A stretch of 36,226 nt of DNA from an uncultured Lachnospiraceae bacterium (GTDB lineage Bacteria > Bacillota > Clostridia > Lachnospirales > Lachnospiraceae): contig CAMWFQ010000036.1 in assembly GCA_947173495.1 (NCBI GenBank), forward strand, positions 1-36,226, in the 5' to 3' direction. How positions within the stretch are numbered: position 1 is the stretch's first letter; the number at the start of each line of letters is the position of its first letter. The notes under the pieces are model-generated. The model was not told the DNA's origin. It made no database searches and was given only the letters and a program-made list of their open reading frames with translations. The translations under genes were made by a program, and so were the position numbers. Shown in pieces: positions 26,589-34,058 of this stretch.

Positions 26589-28331
26589 ATGAAATTGATG
26601 ACACTGCTGAGAGAAAATCTAAACCGTGTTTTTGTATTTCTCACCCTCGTCTTTCTGCTTTTTTCTATTCTGTATTTCAGGCTTGCCCTGCAGAATGCGG
26701 AGAAGGAATTCTGTGACAATTTACAGGTTACTGCAGACAGGATAGGGGACTATATGCACTACAGGCTGGAACGGACACAGGCAGGCACGGAGACCTTAAG
26801 AAGTGTTCTGGGCGGAATTCTGAATGCAGATTCAGATTTTTCAGGCCAGCTGAAAGAATACAGCAGATTAATGCAGCTGTTAGGAGAGATCCTGGATCAT
26901 GATGAGATTTCCTACTGCCGGATCTATATTGCAAAGGATAAGATCTATAACGGCCAGATCACATCGGCCTTTTCGCTGAATTCCATGGATAAACTGGAAC
27001 TGCCTGAAAACAGCCCGGACATTTTGAGCGCTATGTGGACAGACACGCATATGCAGAATTATTCACTTCTTCTGGGCAGCGAGCAGGTCATCTCCTATCT
27101 CTGCCCTGTCAGATCCCAAAGCAATTTCGAAGAGCTGGGCGGCGTAGTCGCGGCAGATGTAAAGATTTCAGAGCTTCAGGATATTTTAAGCACGGAGGGC
27201 GAAAACGAGTTTCTTCTGGTGAACAGGGAGGGCGAGGTTCTGGTCAGTCAGGACAGTGCGCGGATAGGAGAAAGACTGTTAGACAGCGCGGTAATAGAGT
27301 CGGGGTGCATGGATGTTTCCGGACATTTTAATCAGGAAGGAAGCATTTACATTTACAGTAAGCTTGCGGAAACAGGCTGGTACGTTATGACGACTATGGA
27401 GCCCTCTGGGATGTATGTGCTGAACGCCGGGATGATTATGCCCTTTGTCCTGCTTGTCTTGTCTCTGTTGAGTCTTTCACTGAGTATATCACTTTCACTG
27501 CATCATATGCAGCTGAAATATAATGTATCAAAAATACGCCGGGCAGCCAGTCAGTTAAAAGAGAACCGCTTTCCCCCGAAAAGTCTCTCAGAAAATGCCG
27601 GACCGCTTTCCTCCGGATTTGCATCAGATCTGGATGCCGAAACAGAACAGATCATTCATATTCTAATGGACGCCATAGAAGAACAATATAAGAGCCGGCT
27701 GGCAGTGGCTGAATATCAGATGATCTCCCTGCAGGCGCAGATCAAACCTCATTTTTTATATAATACTCTGGATGCCATTAAATGGATGGTCCTGGATCAG
27801 AAAACAGAGGACAGTGTATGGATGCTGAATGAACTGTCCCGTTTTATGCGGCTTAGCTTTTCCAGAGGAAATGGGATTGTTCCCTTATCAGAGGAAACAG
27901 AGCATATACGCGCCTATCTCGGACTGATGCAGAAACGCTTTACCAACGAATTCAAGGTTATCTACGAACTGGAGCCGGAAACAGAAGACTGCCTGCTTCC
28001 TAAATTTACCCTGCAGCCCTTAGTTGAGAACGCCCTCCTACACGGCATTTTATATTGTAAAAAAAAGGAACGCCATTTAACTATACGAAGCTGGAAAGGA
28101 GAAGGGAAATATACCATTGAGATAGAAGACAACGGAAATGGTATGACACAGGAAGCAGCCGCACATCTGCTGGATGCCCGCAGGAAGCCGGAAGGCGGAT
28201 ACGGAATATACAATGTATACGAACGGCTTATGATATTCAGCCAGAATCAGTGCGGATTTGATTGTATCTCAAAAGAAGGCACAGGAACCTGTATCAGTAT
28301 AGAACTGCCCACGGCCTATTCCTTTCTTTAA
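26589..28331 (+). CDS. YesM-type sensor histidine kinase (second system)
   Basis: 580 aa from ATG 26589, which has GGAAGGG just upstream; ATG 26562, inside the regulator gene, lacks an SD. Two helices (about 13-31 and 282-304) flank an extracytoplasmic sensor domain, followed by a linker. H388 lies in 'QAQIKPHFLYNTLDAI', the intact family motif. ATPase motifs are 'LQPLVENALLHG', 'IEDNGNGM' and 'GGYGIYNVYERL'. The order regulator-then-kinase is reversed relative to the first system. Probable role: sensing substrate of the importer at 21035-24670. Confidence 0.92.
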   Translation: MKLMTLLRENLNRVFVFLTLVFLLFSILYFRLALQNAEKEFCDNLQVTADRIGDYMHYRLERTQAGTETLRSVLGGILNADSDFSGQLKEYSRLMQLLGEILDHDEISYCRIYIAKDKIYNGQITSAFSLNSMDKLELPENSPDILSAMWTDTHMQNYSLLLGSEQVISYLCPVRSQSNFEELGGVVAADVKISELQDILSTEGENEFLLVNREGEVLVSQDSARIGERLLDSAVIESGCMDVSGHFNQEGSIYIYSKLAETGWYVMTTMEPSGMYVLNAGMIMPFVLLVLSLLSLSLSISLSLHHMQLKYNVSKIRRAASQLKENRFPPKSLSENAGPLSSGFASDLDAETEQIIHILMDAIEEQYKSRLAVAEYQMISLQAQIKPHFLYNTLDAIKWMVLDQKTEDSVWMLNELSRFMRLSFSRGNGIVPLSEETEHIRAYLGLMQKRFTNEFKVIYELEPETEDCLLPKFTLQPLVENALLHGILYCKKKERHLTIRSWKGEGKYTIEIEDNGNGMTQEAAAHLLDARRKPEGGYGIYNVYERLMIFSQNQCGFDCISKEGTGTCISIELPTAYSFL

Positions 28332-28353
28332 GTCCGTTTTTCCCTTATAGTTG

Positions 28354-28385
28354 AATCCTGTTGAAGTTTGTGATAGGATTTTTTT
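28354..28385 (+). terminator. terminator after the second yesM-type gene
   Basis: AATCCT (28354-28359) pairs with AGGATT (28375-28380), directly followed by five more T residues. The stem is short with a 15-nt loop. Position just after the stop codon at 28331 supports the call. Confidence 0.5.
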
Positions 28386-28392
28386 ACTTAAA

Positions 28393-28504
28393 CGAGCAAC
28401 GCGCAGACACAAACCTGTTAATCCATTTTATGGATTTAGCCATTTTATGGATTTAGCCATATCATGGCTTTGCGCAATAAAGCAGCGCAGAAACGGAGTA
28501 AACT
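28393..28504 (+). repeat. dispersed leader repeat, copy C, with inverted core
   Basis: The SD end (AAGCAGCGCAGAAACGGAG, 28480-28498) precedes the lysR start as in other copies. The core, CAACGCGCAGACACAAAC (28397-28414), is in the opposite orientation relative to the SD end compared with copies A and B, and lacks about 11 bp of one arm. Between them are two tandem 17-bp units ATTTTATGGATTTAGCC (28425-28441 and 28442-28458). Confidence 0.65.
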
Positions 28505-29392
28505 ATGGAAATACGGGTACTTCAATACTTTCTTGCCATTGCAAGAGAACAGAGCATCATACGGGCTGCCGAATCCCTTCACCTCTCACAGCCTACTCTT
28601 TCCACGCAGATTAAGAACATGGAAGATGAGTTGGGAAAACAGCTCCTGATCCGCGGTACAAAGGGTTCCCGCAAAGTTACGTTGACGGAAGAGGGAATGA
28701 TCCTCCGGAAAAGAGCTGAGGAAATTCTGGATCTGGTAAAGAAGGCGGAAAACGAGATTACCTGTTCCGACAATGTGGTTGTCGGAGATGTCTATATTGG
28801 CGCAGGAGAAACAGACGGTATGCGCCTGTTGGCGAGGACTGCAGGGAGATTAAAAAAACTATATCCCGGGATCCATTACCATATTTCCAGCGGTAATGCT
28901 GCCTTTGTCAGGGAACAGCTGGATAAAGGGCTGATTGATTTCGGGATTATATTCGGAACGCCGGATACAAAGAAATATGAAGTATTAAAGCTCCCGTCAA
29001 AAGATATCTGGGGTGTCTTAATGCGGAAGGATTCTCCATTGGCAGAAAAAGATTCTATCTCTCCGGAAGACCTGTGGGATCAGCCATTACTGATATCACA
29101 GCAGGAAAGAGAGGGCGGAAGAATGTCACAGTGGATGAAACGCCGCCTTTCGGAACTGGATATCATTATGACTTATAATCTGCTGTTCAATGCTTCCCTT
29201 CTTGTGGAAGAGGGTTTGGGATACGCTATCTGTCTGGACAGAATCATCAATACCTCTGGTGACAGCAGACTTACGTTTCGCCCCCTGTCACCGTCTATTG
29301 AGATTGAAATGTATATGATCTGGAAAAAATATCAGGTCTTTTCCAAGGCTGCGGAAAAGTTTCTGATGATGATGCAGGAGAATACAGGATGA
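28505..29392 (+). CDS. LysR-family transcriptional regulator
   Basis: 295 aa, normal LysR length. The N-terminal winged HTH (about 1-60) has 'RAAESLHLSQPTLSTQIKNM' and 'EDELGKQLLIRGTKG'. The C-terminal effector domain has 'VYIGAGETDG' and 'LDKGLIDFGIIFG', which are typical. No divergent target gene is adjacent, since the gene upstream runs in the same direction, so its target is unclear; a role on the neighbouring importer operon is possible. SD CGGAG comes from repeat copy C. Confidence 0.92.
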   Translation: MEIRVLQYFLAIAREQSIIRAAESLHLSQPTLSTQIKNMEDELGKQLLIRGTKGSRKVTLTEEGMILRKRAEEILDLVKKAENEITCSDNVVVGDVYIGAGETDGMRLLARTAGRLKKLYPGIHYHISSGNAAFVREQLDKGLIDFGIIFGTPDTKKYEVLKLPSKDIWGVLMRKDSPLAEKDSISPEDLWDQPLLISQQEREGGRMSQWMKRRLSELDIIMTYNLLFNASLLVEEGLGYAICLDRIINTSGDSRLTFRPLSPSIEIEMYMIWKKYQVFSKAAEKFLMMMQENTG

Positions 29393-29453
29393 CTATGTAA
29401 ATAATTCCTTGTCCGGCATCGCTTCCAAAATCTCGGTAAAAAGCCCGAATTGT

Positions 29454-29942
29454 TTATAATGCTGCCCATTTTACGGAATTTCCAAACTGTTCTATGAGAC
29501 AGAATAATTCCTCTGCCTGAATCCATATCGTTGCCGTATTGTCATTGGGATGAATCCCAATCTCTCCGTCTTTAAACTCCATATCAATCAATACCGTTAC
29601 CCGATGTTCATGGTCATTCAAGACGCCAAAAGGCGTAACTTCTCCTCTTGATAATCCAAGTATCTTGTTTAAATCAGTTTCAGACGCAAAGGAAAGCCTG
29701 CGGGTATTTAGTTGTGTTTGCAACAGCTTTAAATCCAGCCGTTTTTCTTTTTTCAAAACCAACAGAAAATACTGCCTTTTTTTATCATCACGAATAAATA
29801 AATTTTTTGCAATATTCTCCACGTTTTCCAAACCAAGACGATCAATTTCCTCGATTGTGTAAACAGCCTCATGCGCAACCTTCTCATAGGGAATTCCATG
29901 ATTATTCAATAATTCAAAAATCTCTTCCGGAGTTATGTTCAT
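29454..29942 (-). CDS. PrdX/YbaK-type prolyl-tRNA editing-domain protein
   Basis: 162 aa. Family proteins hydrolyse mischarged tRNA, usually Ala-tRNA(Pro), in trans. Evidence: 'MNITPEEIFELLNNHGIPYE' at the start, 'HEAVYTIEEID', 'AKNLFIRDDKKRQYFLLVL' with the catalytic Lys region, and 'RGEVTPFGVLND', all in the family order and with normal length. I start at 29942, which has AGAGGTG upstream; an extension to 29993 lacks an SD. It is convergent with the lysR gene and is a stand-alone housekeeping-type gene. Confidence 0.9.
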   Translation of the reverse strand: MNITPEEIFELLNNHGIPYEKVAHEAVYTIEEIDRLGLENVENIAKNLFIRDDKKRQYFLLVLKKEKRLDLKLLQTQLNTRRLSFASETDLNKILGLSRGEVTPFGVLNDHEHRVTVLIDMEFKDGEIGIHPNDNTATIWIQAEELFCLIEQFGNSVKWAAL

Positions 29943-30186
29943 ATTACACCTCTTATATGATTTTCCAGCCAGGAAATGTTTACATAATACCATACCTGAA
30001 ACCGTCCCGCAAGACGGTCACCAGACAATACTCGTTATCAGGAATTCACGATACCCCTTGCATATACTGGCAACCTGTTTTTGACAGCTCAGACGCTCTG
30101 TCTGTTCTGGCCGAACTGATGTCCCCATCTCGCTGTGGTGCCGGTCAAACGCCCCACCGTAGGTTTCCGGGTATAAATCACTTACC
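29943..30186. other. stretch with no recognisable gene
   Basis: No intact coding region is seen. The minus strand keeps open stretches of 30-55 codons in two frames that I cannot assign, which suggests decayed coding DNA. A perfect stem ACCGTC/GACGGT (30000-30017) has no T-run. Confidence 0.4.
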
Positions 30187-30332
30187 TTAATGCAGATTTG
30201 GGAAAAGATACAGTAAAAAATGCCTCCACTCCACCCCTATGCCTGCCGCCACTACTGCCGCTATGACAGCGATTACAATTTTTTACGTCTGCTCATTTTT
30301 TTCTTTTCCTTTTTTGCTGATGAATTTTCCAT
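30187..30332 (-). pseudogene. start of a probable efflux adaptor (HlyD/MacA-type), frameshifted
   Basis: An ATG at 30332 has an ideal SD AGGAGG 6 nt upstream. The frame reads 'MENSSAKKEKKKMSRRKK' and stops after 19 residues at a run of six A (30279-30284, complement). Adding one A would continue it as 'IVIAVIAAVVAAGIGV', a membrane anchor, before it ends at 30187. A Lys/Arg-rich start plus one N-terminal helix is the usual beginning of a periplasmic adaptor such as MacA, but so little remains that the assignment is tentative. Confidence 0.35.
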
Positions 30333-30377
30333 ATAGAACCTCCTCATTTATTTTTCCTATTACCAAGTACCATGACT

Positions 30378-30451
30378 CCCAACTCAGCCTCAACGGACAC
30401 CTGACTTTTAAAAAATGAAATAACCTGTTTTGTTGAGATTCAGTTGAGATT
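30378..30451. promoter_or_regulatory. two sets of 11-bp-spaced repeats, probable regulator binding sites
   Basis: GTTGAGATT occurs at 30432-30440 and again at 30443-30451, an 11-bp period on the plus strand. On the minus strand GTTGAGGCTGAGTTGGG (30394-30378) has the same 11-bp period. Spacing of one helical turn is typical for OmpR-family regulators. The sites lie upstream of the adaptor remnant at 30332, and the regulator gene follows at 30736. Confidence 0.45.
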
Positions 30452-30462
30452 GGGCATATATA

Positions 30463-30654
30463 TTGCAGATATACTCCCAACACCTCATATACGCAAAACA
30501 GGCAACTTCCGTTTTTAAGAAAGGCAAACCCGTAATAGAATTTATGATCTTTACCGATGGCGGCGCAGACCTTCCATCTCCTTATGACAAAGAGGTTATC
30601 CTGCTGCCTCAATATTATTATTTCGATGAAAAGCAAGGAAAATCAAAAGCATAA
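30463..30654 (+). pseudogene. DegV-family protein, N-terminal fragment
   Basis: The frame contains 'MIFTDGGADLPSPYDKEV' and 'ILLPQYYYFDE', which resemble the first strands of DegV fatty-acid-binding proteins (ITDS.ADLP...ILPLYY.F). It stops after about 36 such residues, against about 280 in a full protein, and nothing downstream continues it. It is therefore a decayed gene rather than a small functional one. Confidence 0.45.
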
Positions 30655-30682
30655 TATTTTTATAAGATAAGCAGCAAATCGC

Positions 30683-30711
30683 TTTATTGCTGCCTGCTCA
30701 TAAGCTATACT
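30683..30711 (+). promoter_or_regulatory. promoter of the second OmpR-type two-component operon
   Basis: TTTATT (30683-30688), a 17-nt spacer, and TATACT (30706-30711). A perfect inverted repeat GCAGCAA/TTGCTGC (30671-30677 and 30687-30693) overlaps the -35, so it may be an operator. The ATG at 30736 follows closely. Confidence 0.5.
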
Positions 30712-30735
30712 AATAGCTGAGGAATGGAGGAAAAG

Positions 30736-31416
30736 ATGTTTCAGATTTTAGTTGTAGAAGATGATAAGGAACTGCGCGACCTTTTCTGTACGGTTCTTAT
30801 AGATAATGGATATACGGCTGTTCCGGCGGCTGATGGACTTGCCGCCTTTGATATTTTGGATAACACGAATATTGATCTGGTTATTTCCGACATTATGATG
30901 CCGCGTATGGATGGTTTTGAGCTTACCAAAGCATTAAGAGAATCAGGATATACTATGCCCATCCTGATCATCACAGCCAAGGAAAGCGCCACCGACAAAC
31001 GCGAGGGATTCCGTCTGGGTACGGATGATTATATGGTGAAACCTATTGATGTGAATGAAATGGTCTGGCGGGTGGAAGCCCTGCTGCGCCGCAGCCAGCT
31101 TGTCAGCCAGCGTAAAAGCAAATTTGGCGAAACAGAATTTAATTGTGACACCCTGACGATTTCCTCACACGGAGAGACCACTGAACTGCCGCAGAAAGAA
31201 TTTTACCTGTTATATAAGCTGATAACCTCTCCCAACCGCATTTTTACCAGACGGCAGATCATGGATGATGTGTGGGGGCCGGACAGCGAAGCGGATTCCC
31301 ACACATTGGATGTCCATATCAGCCGCCTGCGGGAGCGGTTCAAAAATAATGCAGACTTTGAAATCGTCACGGTACGTGGTTTGGGATATAAGGCGGTGAG
31401 CAAGCTTAAAAATTAA
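30736..31416 (+). CDS. OmpR-family response regulator (second)
   Basis: 226 aa. Receiver: 'VVEDDKEL', Asp52 in 'ISDIMMPRMDG', and Lys in 'MVKPID'. The C-terminal winged helix ends 'SRLRERFKNN...VRGLGYKAV'. I start at 30736 because GGAGG lies 6 nt upstream; the ATG at 30724 has no SD. The last codons and the stop TAA lie within the left arm of the AT-rich inverted repeat at 31405-31426. It pairs with the kinase at 31504 and probably binds the 11-bp repeats at 30378-30451. Confidence 0.93.
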   Translation: MFQILVVEDDKELRDLFCTVLIDNGYTAVPAADGLAAFDILDNTNIDLVISDIMMPRMDGFELTKALRESGYTMPILIITAKESATDKREGFRLGTDDYMVKPIDVNEMVWRVEALLRRSQLVSQRKSKFGETEFNCDTLTISSHGETTELPQKEFYLLYKLITSPNRIFTRRQIMDDVWGPDSEADSHTLDVHISRLRERFKNNADFEIVTVRGLGYKAVSKLKN

Positions 31417-31503
31417 AATTTTCAAGTCCGGAATTTGTGACGCTACGCGTCCCAAAATTCTCGCTGATGACAATGCCGCTTACGCGGCGGAATGAGAGGA
31501 ATC
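31405..31503 (+). repeat. possible diverged leader repeat (copy D)
   Basis: Order of parts resembles copies A and B: an AT-rich inverted repeat CTTAAAAATT-AA-AATTTTCAAG (31405-31426), an imperfect inverted repeat starting GAATTTGTGACGC and ending GCGTCCCAAAATTC, a hairpin GCCGC-TTAC-GCGGC (31475-31488), then GAGAGG before the ATG at 31504. It lacks the GCAGCGCAG end. It may be a relative or a convergent structure. Confidence 0.4.
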
Positions 31504-32619
31504 ATGGATAATCAAAAATCTTCTGAACCGAAACAACGCTATCCGACAAAAAAATCGAGGAAGTGTCCGAAACGGCTCTCGGTCATGTTTTCCCTTTTAA
31601 CCTTCCTGACATTGACGCTGACTATCCTTTTTTCAGCTCTCCTTACCTTGCTGCTGATCCGGACCGGCATATTAGTCCGGCAGAACCGGGGGATTGTATT
31701 TTTCGTTATAGCCCTCGTCAGCGTTCCTGTAGGCACCATTATTTCTAATTATGCCGGCAGACATCCCCTCACGGCGATCATTGCCATGAGCAATGCAACC
31801 CAGGAAGTAGCAAGGGGCAATTTCGACGTGTCCCTTGACGAAAATATCCGAATCAAAGAGCTGCGGGAGATGGCCCATAGCTTTAACCTGATGGCAAAGG
31901 AACTGGCCGGAACGGAAATCCTCCGCACAGATTTTGTAGAAAATGTCTCCCATGAGTTCAAGACGCCGCTGTCTGCCATAGAGGGTTATGCCACCCTGCT
32001 TCAGAAAAAAGAGATAAGTGCGGAAAAACGCCAGGATTACACAAAAAAAATCCTGTATAATACCAGGCGTCTCTCCACACTGATAAGCAATATTCTACTT
32101 TTATCCCGGCTGGAAAATCAGGAGATCGGCATTAAAAAGGAATCCTTTTGTCTGGATGAACAGCTTCGGGAAATCCTTCTCCTTCTGGAAGATGGCTGGA
32201 CGGAAAAACAACTGGAACTTGAAATTGACCTGGACGCTGTGGATTACTATGGCAATAAAGATTTGCTCGCCCATGTGTGGCAGAATATTTTGAGCAACGC
32301 CATTAAGTTTGCCCCTGAAAATGGAATCATCCATATCCTGCTCCGCAAAGAAACAAGTTTCTTAGAAAACGGCTCATTGATAACCAGCATCACGGATAAT
32401 GGAATCGGTATGAGCGAGGACGTAATGCGGCGGGTATTTGAAAAATTCTATCAGGGGGACTTCTCACGTTCCTCCCAGGGAAACGGCCTGGGGCTTGCGC
32501 TGGCAAAGCGGATTGTCGATCTGCATGGCGGAAATATTTCTGTTTCCAGTAAAGAGGGAAAGGGAACGACATTTACCGTATCCCTTCCTCTGTCACTTAC
32601 GAGGGAATATGACACATGA
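31504..32619 (+). CDS. sensor histidine kinase with very short extracellular loop
   Basis: 371 aa from ATG 31504. Two helices (about 27-52 and 63-83) are separated by only about 10 residues, so there is no external sensor domain. A HAMP domain (84-138) is followed by HisKA with H150 in 'ENVSHEFKTPLSAI'. The ATPase domain has 'NILSNAIKFAP', 'ITDNGIGM' and 'GNGLGLALAKRI'. Kinases of this form usually sense membrane-level signals, often antibiotics or envelope stress, through a partner or within the membrane. That would fit with the efflux-adaptor remnant near its promoter. Probable partner: the regulator directly upstream. Confidence 0.92.
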   Translation: MDNQKSSEPKQRYPTKKSRKCPKRLSVMFSLLTFLTLTLTILFSALLTLLLIRTGILVRQNRGIVFFVIALVSVPVGTIISNYAGRHPLTAIIAMSNATQEVARGNFDVSLDENIRIKELREMAHSFNLMAKELAGTEILRTDFVENVSHEFKTPLSAIEGYATLLQKKEISAEKRQDYTKKILYNTRRLSTLISNILLLSRLENQEIGIKKESFCLDEQLREILLLLEDGWTEKQLELEIDLDAVDYYGNKDLLAHVWQNILSNAIKFAPENGIIHILLRKETSFLENGSLITSITDNGIGMSEDVMRRVFEKFYQGDFSRSSQGNGLGLALAKRIVDLHGGNISVSSKEGKGTTFTVSLPLSLTREYDT

Positions 32620-32668
32620 TGTCCAGAAGCTATGATAAAAGTATATTTTCAAGTAGGAGGAAAACACT

Positions 32669-33364
32669 ATGACACTCTATGAAACAATTTTCACACGCAG
32701 ACAAGTACGAAATTTCTTGAACGCACCTGTCCCGAAAGACTGTTTAGACCATATCCTTGCCTGTGCCTCCAAAGCGGAACAGCTTACGGGGCAACACGCA
32801 GATTTTAAACTTCTCCCGGCTGCGGAAGTTTCCGCCAATCAGGGCGCATCCCATTATTTACTCGGTTTCTGCGACAACTCTTCGTCTGCCTATGCCAATA
32901 TCGGTTTTGTACTGCAAAAGGTTGACCTGTGTGTCCAGAGTATGGAGCTGGGCTGCGGCTGGTTTATGAACATAAAACCGAAAAAAGAATCAGAACGTTT
33001 CTGCATTGCCCTTGCCATTGGCAATACGGATGTTCCCATGCGAAAAAGTCCGGATGAATTTAAGCGAATCGCAGCCAGTGCGATCGGCGGGCATGATAAT
33101 CCCATTACTCAGGCTGTCCGTTTAGCTCCATCCTCACTGAACTCACAGCCGTGGAAACTGGATTTCCAGAATGAAAAAATAATCATCCATGATGCCGGAC
33201 GTGGCATGAAACGCATTATCCTGAAAAACAGGCTGAATAAAATTGATGTAGGCATTGCCGCCCGACATGTCGTGCTTGCTTTGGAGAATGAAGGCAATAA
33301 AGTATTATCTGCCACACCTGTAACAGATGGAAAAGAGTTTTCTATTGAAATTTCCTACTCATAA
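32669..33364 (+). CDS. nitroreductase-family protein (TM1586-type)
   Basis: 231 aa. The FMN-contacting start 'TIFTRRQVRNFLN' and the later 'RLAPSSLNSQPWKLDF' are characteristic of TM1586-like nitroreductases, in which the second motif falls in the C-terminal half. An internal 'NIGFVLQKVDLCVQSMELG' helix also fits. It should bind FMN and reduce nitro compounds, quinones or similar with NAD(P)H; the substrate is unknown. AGGAGG precedes the ATG. The gap to the kinase is 49 nt and to the flavodoxin 15 nt, so all four may form one operon. Confidence 0.87.
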   Translation: MTLYETIFTRRQVRNFLNAPVPKDCLDHILACASKAEQLTGQHADFKLLPAAEVSANQGASHYLLGFCDNSSSAYANIGFVLQKVDLCVQSMELGCGWFMNIKPKKESERFCIALAIGNTDVPMRKSPDEFKRIAASAIGGHDNPITQAVRLAPSSLNSQPWKLDFQNEKIIIHDAGRGMKRIILKNRLNKIDVGIAARHVVLALENEGNKVLSATPVTDGKEFSIEISYS

Positions 33365-33379
33365 AAGTAAAAGGAGCGT

Positions 33380-33832
33380 ATGCGTATCATGAAAGTATTG
33401 ATTGTTTACCATTCAGAACACCATGACAATACAAAAAAGCTGGTAGAAGCGATTGCACAAAAGGAAAATGTCACTCTGGTAGAAGCCACTAACGCCAAAA
33501 ATATAAACTGGTCTGATTATGATCTAATTGGCCTTGCTTCTGGTATCTACTATCAGAAATTCCATGATGATATTTTAAAGTGCGCCAAAGAATATCTGCC
33601 GCAAGATAAACGGGTGTTTTTCCTCTACACTTGCGGTGTAAAGCGAAATACTTATATTAATTCTATCAAACAGATTGCCGATTCTAAAAAAGCAAAAATA
33701 ATTGGAAGCTATGGCTGTCCAGGTTTTGATACATTTGGCCCATTCAAACTAATTGGAGGGATTGCAAAAGGGCGGCCTAATGATGAAGATATTGAAGAAG
33801 CAATTAAATTCTTTGCAGATATATGTGGTTAG
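33380..33832 (+). CDS. flavodoxin-family protein
   Basis: 150 aa. The FMN phosphate-binding loop is 'YHSEHHDNTKKLVEAI', slightly unusual with His-His in place of the common Thr-Gly. 'DLIGLASGIYYQKFHDD' and 'FFLYTCGV' provide the other FMN loops. It is a small electron carrier, and the adjacent nitroreductase is a plausible partner. Two starts are possible (33380 and 33389); the SD AGGAG lies 3 nt before the first and 12 before the second, so neither is ideal. Confidence 0.87.
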   Translation: MRIMKVLIVYHSEHHDNTKKLVEAIAQKENVTLVEATNAKNINWSDYDLIGLASGIYYQKFHDDILKCAKEYLPQDKRVFFLYTCGVKRNTYINSIKQIADSKKAKIIGSYGCPGFDTFGPFKLIGGIAKGRPNDEDIEEAIKFFADICG

Positions 33833-33877
33833 CACTCCTTAAAAATATTTTGAAAAACCTGATCAAAATCTGAAAGG

Positions 33878-33913
33878 AAAAACGGTACAGCCCTTGTAAT
33901 CGGGGCTATACCG
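33878..33913 (-). terminator. intrinsic terminator on the minus strand
   Basis: On the minus strand CGGTATAGCCC pairs with GGGCTGTACCG (one G-U), followed by TTTTTCC. It lies about 60 nt beyond the tRNA-Asn relic at 33973 and fits the original end of a tRNA-Asn transcript or the islet transcript. Confidence 0.7.
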
Positions 33914-33972
33914 CCTAATCTGAAATTACTTCCTTGTCACCGCAAACCTTGATGTCTACGGGCTTCATCCAA

Positions 33973-34040
33973 CTCCCCGAGTAGGGCTCGAACCTACAAC
34001 AACTTGGGTTAAGCCGACCTCTCTACCATTGATACGGTTA
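33973..34040 (-). pseudogene. degenerate tRNA-Asn copy (att-like)
   Basis: The 32 bases at 33973-34004 are identical to the 3' portion of the tRNA-Asn gene at 36174-36205 (acceptor 3' strand, T-arm, variable loop and part of the anticodon stem). Beyond that it still resembles the anticodon and D-arms (GGTAGAG is kept) but has several changes and indels, including in the anticodon loop. It cannot fold as a functional tRNA. Confidence 0.75.
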
Positions 34041-34058
34041 CATACCGGAAAATCTATG

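Noticed and set aside
29400-29470. Short minus-strand frame ending FGLFTEILEAMPDKELFT
   Set aside because: Only about 22 codons between two stops after the PrdX-type gene. It looks protein-like but is too short to assign and has no start or SD.
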